In this document: piece after piece, positions 19,756-31,924 of the stretch
How the letters are laid out: the number at the start of each line of letters is the position of its first letter
How positions within the stretch are numbered: the first letter of the stretch is position 1
Assembly: GCF_033568475.1 (NCBI RefSeq)
Contig: NC_133123.1
Coordinates: 175,367,685 to 175,431,684 of the forward strand
DNA length: 64,000 bases
Reading direction: 5' to 3'
DNA from: Henckelia pumila
Lineage: Eukaryota > Streptophyta > Magnoliopsida > Lamiales > Gesneriaceae
Program-made: the position numbers and the translations under genes
Notes under the pieces: model-generated
Told to the model about the DNA's origin: nothing
The model's input: only the letters and a program-made list of their open reading frames with translations
Databases searched by the model: none

Positions 19756-21963
19756 TTCCTGTTGGTTATTGTAAATTATATGTTGTAATATATATCATTT
19801 GTGCTCTAAAAAAACAAATAATAATATTCCAATTGAATCAAGCATCTGCAATCTCGGCACTTCAGTAATATTTGAGAACATCACGTCATTGATTTATTTT
19901 TTATTATGAAGAAATGGCAATATGCTGATTCAACATATATAAAAACAAAATAAATAAGAAAATTTTTATGGCAATTTCCTGATTCAACATATACGAACAC
20001 AAAATAAATATGAAATTTTTTAATTTTTTGAAATTCAATTAACATGTTTACCCTAGAATTTAGATCAGAAAGGAGAGTAGAAGAACACACCAAACAAATA
20101 AAATTGGTTTTCCGTAGAGATTGACCCACGAGTAGTTGAACAAAATTTGAGAGTTTCTTCTTTGTGTAGACGAATTTCGGAATTTTCGTAGGATTTTTGC
20201 GGATTTCAGAGATGATTGTGTAGAAGTAGAAGTAAATAAGCGATCCCACGATCTGATAACACGATCTGAGAAGAAGAAGGAGATGATTTTTTATTTGTTT
20301 TCGGTCATACCATTGTGAGTGTCTTACAAAGCGTGAGGATTTAATTGGTTGGGCCATACCAAACTTACCAAGTGGTTTATATGTGGGGGTGAGGCTTTAT
20401 AAAATAGAAAGAGATATGTTTGAAAAAACAGAACGTTTTAGTAAACATAATAAAGTGCAATTACTCTTAAAAAAAATAAATAAAGTGCAGTGATTGTCCT
20501 GCTTATTCCTTCATTGCCAAAATAAATGTTATGTCTTAAAATATCAACTAAACCAACATACATGTCAGTTCAATGATAATACAGAATGAACTTATAAATT
20601 GATGAGCATTTTCCCATTAACATAATTTGAGTATAAACACTAATTATAATAAACCTATTTTACAGATAAATTAGTAGCTAGCTAGTAAATTATTGAAAAA
20701 AGAGTAGCCCCATATCAACGTAGTAAATAGTTTTTTTTTTAAAAAAGTTAAACGACCTAAACAAAGCAAATAAGAAGACATTGATCTTGAGAATAAAATT
20801 AAAGAAGATTGAATACATACATGGAGAGGAAGTTATATGAGTCATTGGCTACTAACTACTAAGTACAGGTTTAATGGCTTTCTGCTTTGATCTCTCATGT
20901 TCTTCTCAGCCACTTCTTAGGTCTTTATCTGCAATTTTTGAGTAAAAATTAATTATAATCCCTCAATTCATACGCATTCATTCAAAATCCATCAGACTTT
21001 TTGCGAATATTGACATGTTCTTCCATGGGTTTCGAGCATCCAATTTCGTGGGTGGAAAATAAATAGAATTTGTTGGGAGGCAAAAAAGCGGTTATGGTTT
21101 CCTTCCATCTCGTCTACGATGACCGAAAAGAAAATTGACAGTTTCTTTTCTAAAAGAAGATAACGTTATGAGGGGCAAAGGTGGTAAAAACAATTGGTGT
21201 GTCACTAACCAACTAAAGTAGTTTGTATATAGTGCTCAATCTTTATAATATTGTATATATATATATGTTAATATTTTATTATTCATATATCTTTCAACTT
21301 GTTTATGATTTTTAAAAAAGTTTGAACATCAATCATGCTAGTAATGAAACAAAATTTTAATATATCAATATCGTTATAAATATTTTATATATTCAATAGT
21401 GAATGTAATTCAATAATTAAATTGTATTTTATAAAAAATTTCATGAAAATTTGATGTGTTAATGAATAAAATATTTTTCTCTTTAAACTTGAATAATTGT
21501 TTTATATTTTATAAAGTATAAATTTTTGAATTTGATAATGTACATAATTATATATTTACTTTGTATTTACGATGTTATTTTCTACTCAATAGCATATAAT
21601 GTTCAATATATTGAATGCTCCATGAAATGGTCTATATATACACAAAATTTAGAACCTAAATAACTTGAAATAAAACTCATATATATCAATAAATTAAAAA
21701 ATCCAATTAACTACAAATAATAGATATATATATAAACTCAATAAATATACTCAATATATATATATATATATTCTGTCCCTGGTCCCAAGCCCATGTTCTC
21801 TCCACTTTTCTCACTATTTTTTATTTTATATACATTATATTTCACGCATAACGTGTGTAAGTGTGTAGTTAGTGTAAATAAAATAGGAAGAGATAATATG
21901 TTGGTGTATTCCCCTTTTTCAATAATGAATGTATTTTGTGCACGATTAAAACTAAAATTTTGA
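19756..21963. other. Non-repetitive host-like region
   Basis: AT-rich sequence without retroelement proteins. A roughly 45-bp tandem pair (near 19912-19957 and 19968-20013) shares GGCAAT..(G/C)CTGATTCAACATAT.. and AAATAAATA. Between 20040 and 20400 the minus strand resembles a plant promoter and leader (see separate entry). From 20500 to 21960 I see only AT-rich sequence with short TA runs. Confidence 0.5.
20040..20400 (-). promoter_or_regulatory. Possible promoter and 5' leader of a truncated minus-strand host gene
   Basis: Read on the minus strand, TTTTATAAAGCC (20391-20402) and ACATATAAACC are TATA-like, followed by a pyrimidine-rich leader (CTCCTTCTTCTTCTCAG) typical of plant 5' UTRs. 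Further on, near 19840-19860, GAGATTGCAG looks like an acceptor. The coding part would run into the breakpoint with element E at 19755. Inference from composition only. Confidence 0.3.
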
Positions 21964-22028
21964 AACAAGCTTTGGCTGATAGTATATGAAGTATGTGCAG
22001 ATCCATGGAGACTTTTCGGCCATGGAAG
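21964..22028 (+). pseudogene. Left part of a host exon split by the copia insertion
   Basis: An open frame (LWLIVYEVCADPWRLFGHG) runs into the copia insertion point. Deleting the element and one GGAAG duplication continues it without a frame change into 40381-40498, giving 60 codons and a stop. The preceding stop TGA at 21961 is followed by ACAAG, a possible acceptor. The predicted peptide is hydrophobic and membrane-like. I do not recognise the family. It could be chance, but the unbroken frame across the empty site favours a real last exon. Confidence 0.4.
22024..22028. other. Left target-site duplication of the copia element (GGAAG)
   Basis: GGAAG directly precedes the 5' LTR and recurs at 40376-40380 directly after the 3' LTR. 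Confidence 0.95.
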
Positions 22029-23678
22029 TGTTAGAGTAGGTGCTCATAAGGCCAACTGTTGGCAGGACATTATTGACTCTATGTACAAACAATCTTTATT
22101 TAATACAATTTATCTTTTGTATATGGCAATCTTTATCTCTATACCCATGCAAGCTGCATTGATAAAGACCTTGAATATACTATAGTGCATGAAGGATGAA
22201 ATAATCATGGGATGATTAGAATGAAACTCATATTTATTCCACTGTATATTCTAAACAATTGTTCCTATTCAATTAAGCCGCCCAAAAGAAGGATAAGGGT
22301 CGCTTGAGTTTGAGAATAACATCTGTGATGTGGAGTACCACATTTTATTGGTAATGGATATTGGATGTCCGAAGTATTCGGATGATGACACGTAGGATGT
22401 AGTCATAGAACAACCCTCGTAGGACTTTCCAAGTGGTTATCAGTTTTCGAGTGGATGAAGTCCTAATTATGGTTGTACACCATTAGTCCTTATGACCCGG
22501 TACAACACTAGGCTCTATGTATTAATACTGCACTTTGATCAGTTTACTGGCTCTAGGAGAGCACCACAGTGGCATGGTTGGGTGTAGCTATGACATACAT
22601 GGGAGTCAGTGGTTGTAGTCGAAGATTCACCGCACATTTATGAAATGTGAATATCCTATATGATCTGAGGAAATGATAGTGTATTCAGTCTATGGCCAGG
22701 GCATGATATATGTTTTAGGAAAATGGTTTCTCTAGTTACATATACAATATCACTATGCATTATCCAAGAAGATAGAATATAGTTATCGAATCAAAGGCAA
22801 CTCTCGATATACCAATGGTTGCTGATTCGATAAGGATATATGAGATGAAGGGATTGTACTGTACGTTAACCATAATCGACTGGTACTTGCAGGCACTATC
22901 AATGTACCTAGGGAATCATGGGGCGGTGCTACTTAACACTCTTACCATGATTCGATGAGTTAAATCAGAAATGAGTTCTGACATTTTATGATCAAGAAGT
23001 TGATACATAAAATAGGGCTAAAAGGGTAAGCCCATATAAAGGAATATTTCCTGAATCACAAAAGGTTGTGAACCCACAGCTAGCTGTATCCCTGAACCAT
23101 TGAGGGTTACACAAGTACTGGTTTTCTTGTTTCCCTTGAGATAATAAATTCAAAGAGTTGAATTTATGATAAACAAATTTGACTGGATCGATAGATAAGC
23201 TTATAAATGGTTTATAAGAGCTTATAGAAATTTTTAGAGCTAAATTAACTAAAAGGGTTTAATTAATTTTTCCGAGTTGGACTTAGATTTAAGGACTCAC
23301 ACAATATATATATATGATATATATATATTATATTATTATAATTTTATTAAAATAAAAATTTGAGGAGTCCCGACAACTCATTTACTCACCCCAATCAATA
23401 TTTCTATTGATTGGGGGGTTTTGAATCAGAGCATTCGATGCTCAGAAAATATCTCTCTTCCAAGCTCTCATACTTCGATCTTTTCTTCTTCGGTAAACTG
23501 AAGGAAAGGAAACCAGTCTTCTTTTGTTAATTTTTCAATGTTAAAATTCTTCTTCTTTTTAATTGCAAATTAGAAGAGGAACAGGAAATCCGGTCGTAGA
23601 CCTGATTCGGAGATTAAAGAAAGGAGATAATCCAGTTGATCGTTCGTCTTGGGCACGATAGAGATCCGAGATCCAACA
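22029..23678 (+). repeat. 5' LTR of the Ty1/copia element (1650 bp)
   Basis: It starts TGTTAGAGTAGG and ends GAGATCCAACA, followed one base later by the tRNA-Met primer site. It matches the 3' LTR at 39406-40375 over its first 800 bp with roughly 3% differences by eye, and over the last 33 bp. The central 812 bp (22833-23644) have no counterpart in the 3' LTR. Confidence 0.95.
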
Positions 23679-23679
23679 G

Positions 23680-23691
23680 TGGTATCAGAGC
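23680..23691 (+). promoter_or_regulatory. Primer-binding site of the copia element (tRNA-iMet)
   Basis: TGGTATCAGAGC follows the 5' LTR after one base. Confidence 0.95.
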
Positions 23692-25594
23692 CGGGTTCTC
23701 TATACCGTATGGTTTATTTCATGTTAAGTAATTTTTATTTCTAACCGCATAAGAAAATTAGAAAAATCGAAACACCTTAATATTATTATTTTCAAGAATT
23801 TAAACATAAACATATATATATGTATACGATACATATATATTTAAGAATATGTTATTATTATTATTATTATATATGTGTTTAGATTCAAACATATATATAT
23901 ATATATATGCGATACATATATATATGGATATATTATAATAATAATTATTTATATGTTTAAATTTAAACATTTATATGTATGTATATCATATATATGTTTA
24001 AATTTAAACATTTATATGTATGTATGCGATACATATATATATATATATATGGATATATAATAATAATAAATATATATATGTTTAAATTAATAATAATAAT
24101 ATTAATATATTTGGTGGGCACAACCATTCACGTGAATTGCAATTTTGAATTACAATTTGGAATTGGTTTTCAATGTTGGGCCATATTTTACCTGCCCATA
24201 TTAATTGATGCCTGAATGGTTCGGGTAGTTAGGATATCGGGCTTATCGAAAGTGTATTGGGCAGTCTTGGTAGAGGGTTCGAAAATGTTTTGGGTCCGAT
24301 GCAATTTTAAAATTATAAATATTTTCTTATGAAATAAATAATTGGAATGTGATTCTAATTATTTATAGTAAAAAGAGTTTTAAAAGAAATCAATTATTAT
24401 TGAATTAATTAGAAATTAAATATTAATAATTGTGGCGGTAAGTGATAAAATTACAAGATACATGATTTGATGGATTATATAATATATGATATTATTATTC
24501 CGTGGATGATCGAGAGCCATGACCAATGTGCTAGGTGAATGATAGGATTTATTTATCACTCGATTTTGTAATAATGAATTATCATTGCATAATGAGCTTG
24601 TTCTATAGCTCAATCCCCACCCTTTGTGATGTATCCCTTTATGTGCCATGAAATTTTAATGTACGACATTAGAATTAGTGGGAGCTCAAAGACGATGCAG
24701 ATGATAATCAAAACTGAAGAACGGAGATGTGTAAAATAAATGATACAATGTAATAGGATTGCATTGCATACCTGCATTACCTAGGGTACGACCTAGATCC
24801 TTGTCTCGGTAAAACAAGAATCAACATAGCTCTCGGTGATCGATAATCCTAAATATTTATTATATATATGTGATATATATGGTAAAATAGTATATATGTT
24901 ATACGATAACAAAATTACATGAATCCGGCAAACATACTACAAACATGGCACGATTTTGAAATGTTCAAAAGATGAGATAAATTTCAAAATTAAAATCCCT
25001 TATTTTGAATATGATTCAAAATTTATATCAAGACCGTTAAAGGGAAAATTAAATTGTTTAATGATTCCTGCCTTCCATCAATAGTGGTTGAATGATGAAC
25101 GCTACCCATGGTCAGGTCTGGCTCATATTATTGGTGAGACCTGGACATCAAAAAGCTGTGACTTCCACTTACATACGTGATGTGAGTTAGGTGAAACTCC
25201 CATGACTTTGGCTCATATTATTGGGAGATCTTATGGAACCGTCCATAGTAACTCGTTGATGGGTTGGTTTGACATGAAATTTATATGAGGCATCATATTA
25301 TTGGGCTCATATATAATAATGAGGCGAATAACATGAAGGTTATATTGGATGTAATTGAAAACTACCTTTGGAAATTGAGATCGGCTGATATTATTCAGGG
25401 ATCAAAATTAGCCAGTTGGACTTCATGTTCTCACTGAGGAAATATGATTTTTCGTTTTCATTAAAGGGTGGTGAAAATGTCAAAACAGTGGGAGGGTAAT
25501 TCATAAAATAAAAGACCATACTTTATGTCTTATTAAATTGATTAAATAATCAGTAACATTTTATCTGTTTCTAATTTTAGTAAAAATTTCGAAT
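23692..25594 (+). mobile_element. Long untranslated leader of the copia element
   Basis: 1.9 kb between primer site and Gag start with no coding sequence. It holds two repeat clusters: AT-rich TATGTAT/GATACATATAT units at 23800-24110, and a TCATATTATTGG motif repeated about four times between 25120 and 25310. An LTR-to-Gag gap this long is unusual for copia elements. Confidence 0.75.
23800..24110. repeat. Imperfect AT-rich tandem repeat in the copia leader
   Basis: About five units of roughly 70-80 bp share GTTTAAATTTAAACAT..., then GATACATATATATATGGATA and a run of ATTATAATAATAAT. Several words are self-complementary, so hairpins are likely. Confidence 0.8.
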
Positions 25595-26398
25595 ATGGCT
25601 CATCGCAATCCATTATCTGTTATCCTCGATAACAACAAACTTACTGGACCAAATTACTCTGATTGGCTAAGAAACCTAAAAATCATACTCGCGTCGGAGA
25701 AGTTAACATATGTACTAACAAAAGCACCTCCAAAAGAGGCAGCTAAAGACATCAGCCTTGATGAGCTGAAGAAGCTTGAGCCATGGTGGGATCATGATCT
25801 TAAAGCAAAGTGCTATATATTGGCTTCTATGTCAAATGAATTACAAAGGTGATTTGAGGAGGATGTGAATGCTGCTAGCATTCACCTACACCTACAAGAG
25901 TTGTATGGTGCACAAACAAGAGCTGAAAAGTTCACAACCATAAAGGCACTCATGACTACACGTATGCGAGAATGGACTTTGGTTCATGAGCATGGTGTCC
26001 GCATGATTGGGTACATTGAGCGGTTGGTAAGCCTAGACATGGTACTTCCCCATGAGATTTTAGTTGACGTCCTGCTATTGTCTTTACCAGATTCATTTGA
26101 TGGGTTTGTGGTAAACTTCAACATGAATAAGATTGAGGCCACCCTTGAAGAGTTGGTAAACATGCTTACTTCATTTGAAGCAACCATGAAAAAGGAGAAA
26201 TCGGTTCTCCTAGTTGGCTCTTCGTCTCGTGCAAAGAAATGGCCAAAGGGAAAAGACAAGAAACGTTATGCCCCAACCCGAAAAAACAAACCCAACAAGA
26301 AGCGTCTGTTGAATGCTCCCAAATCTGACAAGAAAGACGATGTATGTTATCACTGCAAATAGCCAGGGCATTGGATGCGAAACTGTAGGGATTACCTA
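25595..26398 (+). pseudogene. Copia Gag, two nonsense mutations
   Basis: This is the structural Gag of the copia element, which forms the virus-like particle. The start gives MAHRNPLSVILDNNKLTGPN, then YSDWLRNLKIILASEKLTYV, the usual N-terminus of one copia Gag type. The UBN2/capsid-like region (LHLQELYGAQTRAEKFTTIK) follows, and a lysine-rich tail leads to a CCHC zinc knuckle (CYHCK-stop-PGHWMRNC) near 26345-26388. In-frame stops at about 25850 (CGA to TGA likely) and inside the zinc knuckle at about 26360 break the protein. All parts are in one frame and continue into the protease. Confidence 0.92.
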
Positions 26399-26860
26399 AC
26401 TCAGAAACGTTTTGAAAAAGGTATATTCTACATTGAAGTAAACGTTTCAATTAATTCTTCTTCTTGGGTATTAGATACCGGATGTGCTTCTCATCTATGC
26501 AATGATTTACAGGTGATGACAAAAAGCAAGAGGCTCCGAGAAAGTGAGACTTTCTTGAGATTGGGCAATGGAGAAAGAGTTGCTGCAAAAGCCATTGGAG
26601 ATGTTTATTTATTGTTGAATAATAATTTCAAGTTGTATTTGAAAGATGTTTTATTTGTCCCCGATCTTGTAAAGAACATCATTTCCATTCCTATGCTTGA
26701 TAGAGATGGATTCACTTGTATTTTTGCGAAAGAGTTTTGTAAAATATACAAGAATGAATGTTTGGTTGCAAATGGAAAATTTGAAAACGATCTATACAAC
26801 TTAGAAATTAAAGAAATCCCATTGAAAAATATTCAAACAAAAAAAAAAAGGTTGATAGTC
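26399..26860 (+). pseudogene. Copia aspartic protease
   Basis: Same frame as Gag. The active site reads SWVLDTGCASHLCND with the catalytic DTG intact. It is followed by RLGNGERVAAKAIGDVYLLL and VLFVPDLVKNIISIPMLDRD, the family's usual C-terminal protease segments, and by the start of the pre-integrase region (FKIYKNECL-like). A frameshift in or after the A-run near 26840 separates it from the integrase. Confidence 0.9.
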
Positions 26861-27723
26861 TCAACCCCACACACTTATGGCATGCTAGACTTGGACACAT
26901 ATCCCCAGGAAGGATGAATAGGCTAGTGGGAGCCGGCATGTTTGACATGACCGACATAAGCTCTTTACAAACCTGTGAATCTTGTCTTAAAGGAAAAATG
27001 ATCAAGTTACCATTTGATGGTAAAGTCGAACGTGCACATGACCTATTGGATTTGATCCATATGGATGTGTGTGGTCCACTTAGTATTGGTACTAAGTATG
27101 GACATACTTACTTCATTACCTTTACCGATGATTATTCAAGGTACGGGTATGTGTTCTTGATGAAACACAAATCTGAATCTTTTGAAAAGTTCAAAGAATT
27201 CATAAATGAAGTCGAAAAGAAACTTGCTAAAAATATTAAAACTCTTCGATCTGATCCAGGTGGAGAATATTTAAGTACCGAGTTTCAAGAATATCTAAAA
27301 GAGAACGGAATTCTCTCTCAGTTAACTCTTCCTGGCACACCACAATTAAATGGTGTTGCAGAACGTCGAAATAGGACATTGATGGATATGATCCGATCAA
27401 TGATGAGTTTAACTGAATTACCTTCTTCGTTTTGGGGCTATGCGCTTGAAACGACAATGCTGTTGTTGAACAATGTTTATACTAAAGCAGTGAACAAAAC
27501 ACCATATGAGATATGGAAAGGAAAGGTTCCTAAATAATCATACCTAAAGGTTTGGGGGTGTCCTGCTTATGTAAAGCAAGAAGTGGAAAATAAATTGGAT
27601 AGTCGATCCATTTTATGCTACTTCATAGGGTATCCAAAGGATTCTATTGGATACTATTTCTATTATCCTAAAGAAATAAAAGGTGTTTGTTTATAGGAAT
27701 GCCACCTTCCTCGAGAAGGAGTT
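26861..27723 (+). pseudogene. Copia integrase, interrupted by element B
   Basis: The integrase inserts element DNA into the host genome. The HHCC zinc-binding domain starts with LWHARLGHIS (26876 on) and ends with CESCLKGKM. The catalytic core shows the first Asp in LIHMDVCGPL, the second in LRSDPGGEY, and the Glu in GVAERRNRTL, so the D,D,E triad is present. A stop at 27535 (PK-stop-SYLKVWGCPAYV) and the frameshift near 26840 disable it. The sequence ends at the B insertion point within FLEKEF; the frame resumes at 37618. Confidence 0.92.
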
Positions 27724-29729
27724 TGTGGCGACCCTGGGCTCGTCTACTTTATTCCAATGACTCAACCCAAAAGCATTAGAACTAAGCACAAGTAATACAA
27801 AAGAAACAAATAATTTTTTTTTTAAAATGCCCCTCCGCTCGATCGGTTAAAACTGACCGGTCGAGCGGCCAAGAACTCCCAAACCCTTGGGTTTGGAATT
27901 TCACTTGCACCGCTCGATATGTCAAAATGCACCGATCGAGCGGCCCCTATAGTGCATAAATCTGCCGATTTTTTTGGTGCTGTTCTTGGCTAAATCTTTG
28001 CCATCTACCAACATGTAATTCAATATAACAAAGCTACACATACTAGAACAACATGTACAAGATACATGCAACTTTATTCAAAAGCCAAGCTTACAAGAGA
28101 CTACAAGTATTCAAGCTAACTTCAAAGTTACATCCACTAGATTGGTACAAAACACAGCCAACACATGCTATAAACATAAACTCAAGTTCTTGACAGCACT
28201 TATACATTCTTAGCCCGGAACGTCACTTCTCTAAACTTCCAATCGCTCAAGACCTTCTATGACTCGGCCCTGCATCATCTGTTGCAATGCACACACAAAA
28301 AAAATCAACAGCCGGATAATCCGGTAAGTATAAAACTTAGTATGAAACCACGGAAACATATATTGGAACACATATACCAAGTTTCATGCATTTCATTATA
28401 GAAGAAAACCTAAATACCACAAGGCAGTTAGCTACACAATAAAGATTCAAGGCCTAATGAACGACTCGGTTTAGATGCTAAAACACACCACTCATCATCA
28501 GGCTCAAGCTCATCACTGATGCTATAACCGAAATCGATCTATCAATGATAAATACTCGTCATTGATATTTGATATCGAAGTTTATAACTCATCAACGATA
28601 TCGACAAGACTCGAATAAATGTTAGGCTCACATATATAACAAGATGACATAACCACAATCATCCTATTTTAGCTCAGCAAGCATAACTAACAATCTAAAC
28701 ATGTTTGTCAAGTATTGTGTGATTTAAGGAAATCGAGAAGGTAAACTCGTCTCGACGAACATCCCCAACTTGATCATCGTTGTGTCATACATTTTCTTGA
28801 TAAAGAGCTAGCTAACTCCACAAGAAACAAAACACACAAGCTCTATCAACAATTCTGCTCAAATACAATTCAATCCTCAAGGTGTAAACCTCACCAACCT
28901 TGATCAATATTTCCCGATTCGAAACTGAAGCTTCACGAGTGCGACGTTTCTGAACTCAATCTGGAAATATAACATTATTAGCCTAAGAAAATCAACAATC
29001 AACTCAAATCACGCTCAGATCACTCAAATATGATCAAACTAAACCATTTCCAAACCGGCGGCGTAACGTAACAAACCGGTAACCGAAACTCATAACCAAC
29101 AATTCTAACCACCATAACTAGTTTTTACACATAATATATCAGCAAGATATCACCATAAACCAGCCAAATCAGATAGAATAATTTTCGAACAAGAGCTGTA
29201 AATCATAACAAATTCAAACGGTATCCGTTCTTCGTTCCGATTTTGATATAACAATCAATAAAAACTCAAGCACACATTGAATCCATAAGAATCTGATTAT
29301 CACCTCATAATTTCGAACTCAGCTGAATCAAAGAGGTTCTTACATCAAAATGAAGCTCTTGTTGCGAGGTTTCCAAAACCGTGCTCAGAATTTTATTCGG
29401 ATGGACGGATCTTGAAAAATGAAGATTGAAGATCAAATTTAGACAAAGAAAAGGAATTCTCGGTTTTTGCTGTTGAAGAAGAAGATAATTCTGATGCAAT
29501 AACATGTATATACACGTATGTATCCATAAGATGCCAAGTGTCCCACCCAAATATAGCAAATTGCACTTTGGCCCTTAACATTTTCACTATTTGCAATTCA
29601 ATCCCTGAGAAACCTTTTTAATTCAATTTCAATCCTAAATAATTTAAGAATAATAGAATTTAAATTCAAACTCCAAAATTATCAAATTAAATATACTCGG
29701 ATTAAAATTAAATAATCTCGGGCCTTACA
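27724..29729 (-). repeat. 3' LTR of element B (2006 bp)
   Basis: On the minus strand it begins TGTAAGGCCCGAGA at 29729, right after a polypurine tract, and ends GGTCGCCACA at 27724. It is a close copy of the 5' LTR at 35611-37617, with about 3% differences overall by eye, more in the first 250 bp. It carries the predicted leader intron (28279-29343) and two CTCGATCGGT-type hairpins (27835-27870, 27911-27943). Confidence 0.95.
28279..29343 (-). other. Predicted leader intron in 3' LTR of B
   Basis: A minus-strand GTAAGA donor (29343) lies just after GAGCTTCATTTTGAT, and an acceptor TGCATTGCAACAG ends at 28279. Both ends match the other B LTR and correspond to those in A, C and D. Length 1065 nt. 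Confidence 0.5.
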
Positions 29730-29746
29730 ATTCTCCCCTACTAAGA
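29730..29746 (-). promoter_or_regulatory. Polypurine tract of element B
   Basis: The minus strand reads AGTAGGGGAGAAT immediately upstream of the 3' LTR. It would prime plus-strand DNA synthesis. Confidence 0.85.
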
Positions 29747-29827
29747 TATGATTTCGTCCTCAAAATCGCATGTATTCTGAACACATGTAAGATAATAGAA
29801 GAGCAGAAATACTGAATAAAACTCACA

Positions 29828-30313
29828 TCAGTGAAATAGCTCTGGATAACGCTGTCTCATATCCTGTTCTGTTTCCCAAGTAGCTTCTTCAATTCCATGT
29901 CTACTCCATTGCACCTTAACAAGTGGAATGGATTTGTTTCTGAGCTGCATTTCCTTGTGATCAAGTATTTGAATAGGACGTTCGAAATAGCTCAATGTTT
30001 CATCCAACTCAGCTTCATCTGGACGAAGAATATGGGAAGCATTGGGCTCGTACTTCCTCATCATAGACACGTGAAATACATCGTGAATATCTAACAGTGC
30101 TGGAGGTAATGCTAGTCGGTATGCAAGATCACCAACTTTATCAAGAATTTCATAAGGTCCAATAAACCTTGGTGATAGCTTACCCCTATTTCTGAATCGA
30201 ATAGTGCCTCGAAAATGAGAGATTTTCAGAAATACTCGATCACCCTGTACAAAATTCAAAGGTCTACGCCTCACGTTCGCATATTTTACTTGTCGATCTT
30301 GCGCTGTTCTCAT
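29828..30313 (-). pseudogene. Element B integrase C-terminus with chromodomain-like tail
   Basis: The minus-strand frame begins MRTAQDRQVKYANVRRRPLN and contains VQGDRVFLKISHFRGTIRFR and GKLSPRFIGPYEILDKVGDL, the GPY/F module of gypsy integrases. It ends with IPLVKVQWSRHGIEEATWET and MRQRYPELF, the chromodomain-like terminus of Tekay/Del-type chromoviruses, which is thought to target integration to particular chromatin. A frameshift near 30310 separates it from the catalytic core upstream. The stop codon lies about 100 bp before the polypurine tract, the expected place for the end of pol. Confidence 0.92.
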
Positions 30314-31340
30314 TCTGATCTATATCAACTTCAACTTTTCCAGACATCTCTCTGATCATGTCTGGCCCTATAACTGGTGTTTCAAAAAGATCATCCCAAA
30401 ACAACGGCGATCGGAATTTTCTACCATACAGTACTTCAAATGGAGCCATCTGAATGCTTGATTGATAACTGTTATTATATGAGAATTCAACAAGCGGCAA
30501 AGATTCTTACCAACTCGCACCAAAATCAAGTATCACAACTCTCAACATATCTTCTAGAATCTATATAGTACGTTCTGACTGCCCGTCAGTCTGAGGATGA
30601 TACGTTGTACTCAAATGTAAACGTGTACCTAAAGCTTCCTGTAGGCTATGCCAGAAATGTGAAGTGAATCGAGGATCTCGATCTAATACAATTGACTTAG
30701 GCACCCCATGCAGTCGTACTACATCTGTGATATAAATATTGGCCATCTGGTCATGACGATACGTCATCTGATAAGGAATAAAGCATGCAGACGTAGTCAG
30801 TCTATCAATCACAACCCAAACAACATCACATCCCCTCGAAGATCTCGGTAGTCTTGTGACAAAATCCATAGTAATATGATCTCATTTCCATTCAGGAACT
30901 GCTAAACTGTGCAATAAACCACTTGGTCGCTTTCTTTCAGCTTTTACCTGTTGACAGTTTAGACATCTAGATACAAACTTTGTCACATCAATTTTCATTT
31001 TTTTCCACCAAAACTGTTGTTTCAGATCATTATACATTTTCCTACCCCCTGGATAGATACTAAACTTGCTGCAATGAGCTTCATTCAGAATTTGCTGTCT
31101 CAATTCTGCAATATCAGGTACCACAATACTTCGATTAACAAACAAAATTCCATCCATACTAACCTGAAACTCTGACTCATGTCCAGTTCTAACTCTTTCA
31201 ATCGAATTTTGAACGTTTTGATCAGCTTTCTGGGCTTCTTTAATTCGAATAAATAACTCCAGCTCAGCTGTGATTGCATAAACCCGTACAAGTTGTATAT
31301 CTGTCTTCAAAATCCAGACCAGAAACACAGCAATCTTCAA
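30310..31340 (-). pseudogene. Element B integrase zinc-binding domain and catalytic core
   Basis: On the minus strand the HHCC domain reads LNEAHCSKFSIYPGGRKMYN and FVSRCLNCQQVKAERKRPSG. The second His of HHCC, normally in HPG, is Tyr here. The catalytic core keeps Asp in MDFVTRLPRS, Asp in SIVLDRDPRF, and Glu in HPQTDGQSERTI, followed by VEFSYNNSYQSSIQMAPFEV and LYGRKFRSPL. Stops near 30879 and 30560, a stop or small break near 30500, and frameshifts near 31300 and 30310 show decay. The order RT-RNaseH-IN confirms Ty3/gypsy type. Confidence 0.93.
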
Positions 31341-31475
31341 TCAACTTAGAGACACGCATAGTAGATAAGGATAAATCACATACCTTTCTACTCAGTGCAT
31401 CAGCCGCTGCATTAGACTTCCCTGGATAATACTTAATTTCACAGTCAAAATCTTTCAGCAAGTCCAACCAACGTC
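31300..31475 (-). pseudogene. Element B RNase H C-terminal part, downstream of the Cassandra insertion
   Basis: The frame continues WLDLLKDFDCEIKYYPGKSN and AADALSRKV, the end of gypsy RNase H with its DALSR motif. It was split from the upstream RNase H by the TRIM at 31476-32304. Removing the TRIM plus one ACGTC copy joins MRQRR to WLDLL in frame. Confidence 0.92.
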
Positions 31476-31854
31476 TGTAACACCCCACTGTATCAAGACG
31501 GGTCTTTTCAGCGTTCTTATGTCCTCACTCACACGCACCCTAGAAAATTTCCCAGGGGGTCACCCATACTATAATTTTCCCAAGTCAAGCACGCTTAGTT
31601 TTGGAGTTCTTATGTGATGAGCTTCCGAAAAGAAGATGCACCTTCTTGATATGAATAGTACATATGAAATCTTTTAAGCCCTCCTCAACCATGTAGTCCC
31701 ATACCTACACAGTCTCAGAATCCCTCTCATTCCGGCACGGGATCGGTTCATTCATGCCTCCCTCCACCTAGAAGCCTACCAGGAGCAGCTCATTGTCCGT
31801 GCAACCTCTTGGCACCGGCGATCACTCCCTGCCTCTTCAGCCCCGGGCATCACA
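31476..31854 (-). repeat. 3' LTR of the Cassandra TRIM
   Basis: 379 bp. By eye it differs from the other LTR at about 29 positions (7-8%), including TGTAACACCCC against TGGAACGCCCC at its left (minus-strand 3') end. Confidence 0.93.
31545..31610 (-). promoter_or_regulatory. 5S-rRNA-like Pol III promoter in the left Cassandra LTR
   Basis: On the minus strand, AGAACTCCAAAACTAAGCGT-like sequence and CTTGACTTGG, then GTATGGGTGACCCCCTGGGA, resemble the internal control region (box A to box C) of plant 5S rRNA genes. Several changes (AGTATGGGTGACC for AGGATGGGTGACC) suggest decay compared with the right LTR. Confidence 0.88.
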
Positions 31855-31924
31855 TGCCCACCAGCTTCCGCTTGGTTCGTCCCCGAACCATACTGTACTA
31901 AGAGAGGTCGGCTCTGATACCATT
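31855..31924 (-). mobile_element. Internal segment of the Cassandra TRIM
   Basis: Seventy bases without coding capacity: primer site beside the right LTR, purine-rich GCTGGTGGGCA beside the left LTR, and a near-palindrome GGTTCGTCCCCGAACC in between. Confidence 0.9.
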
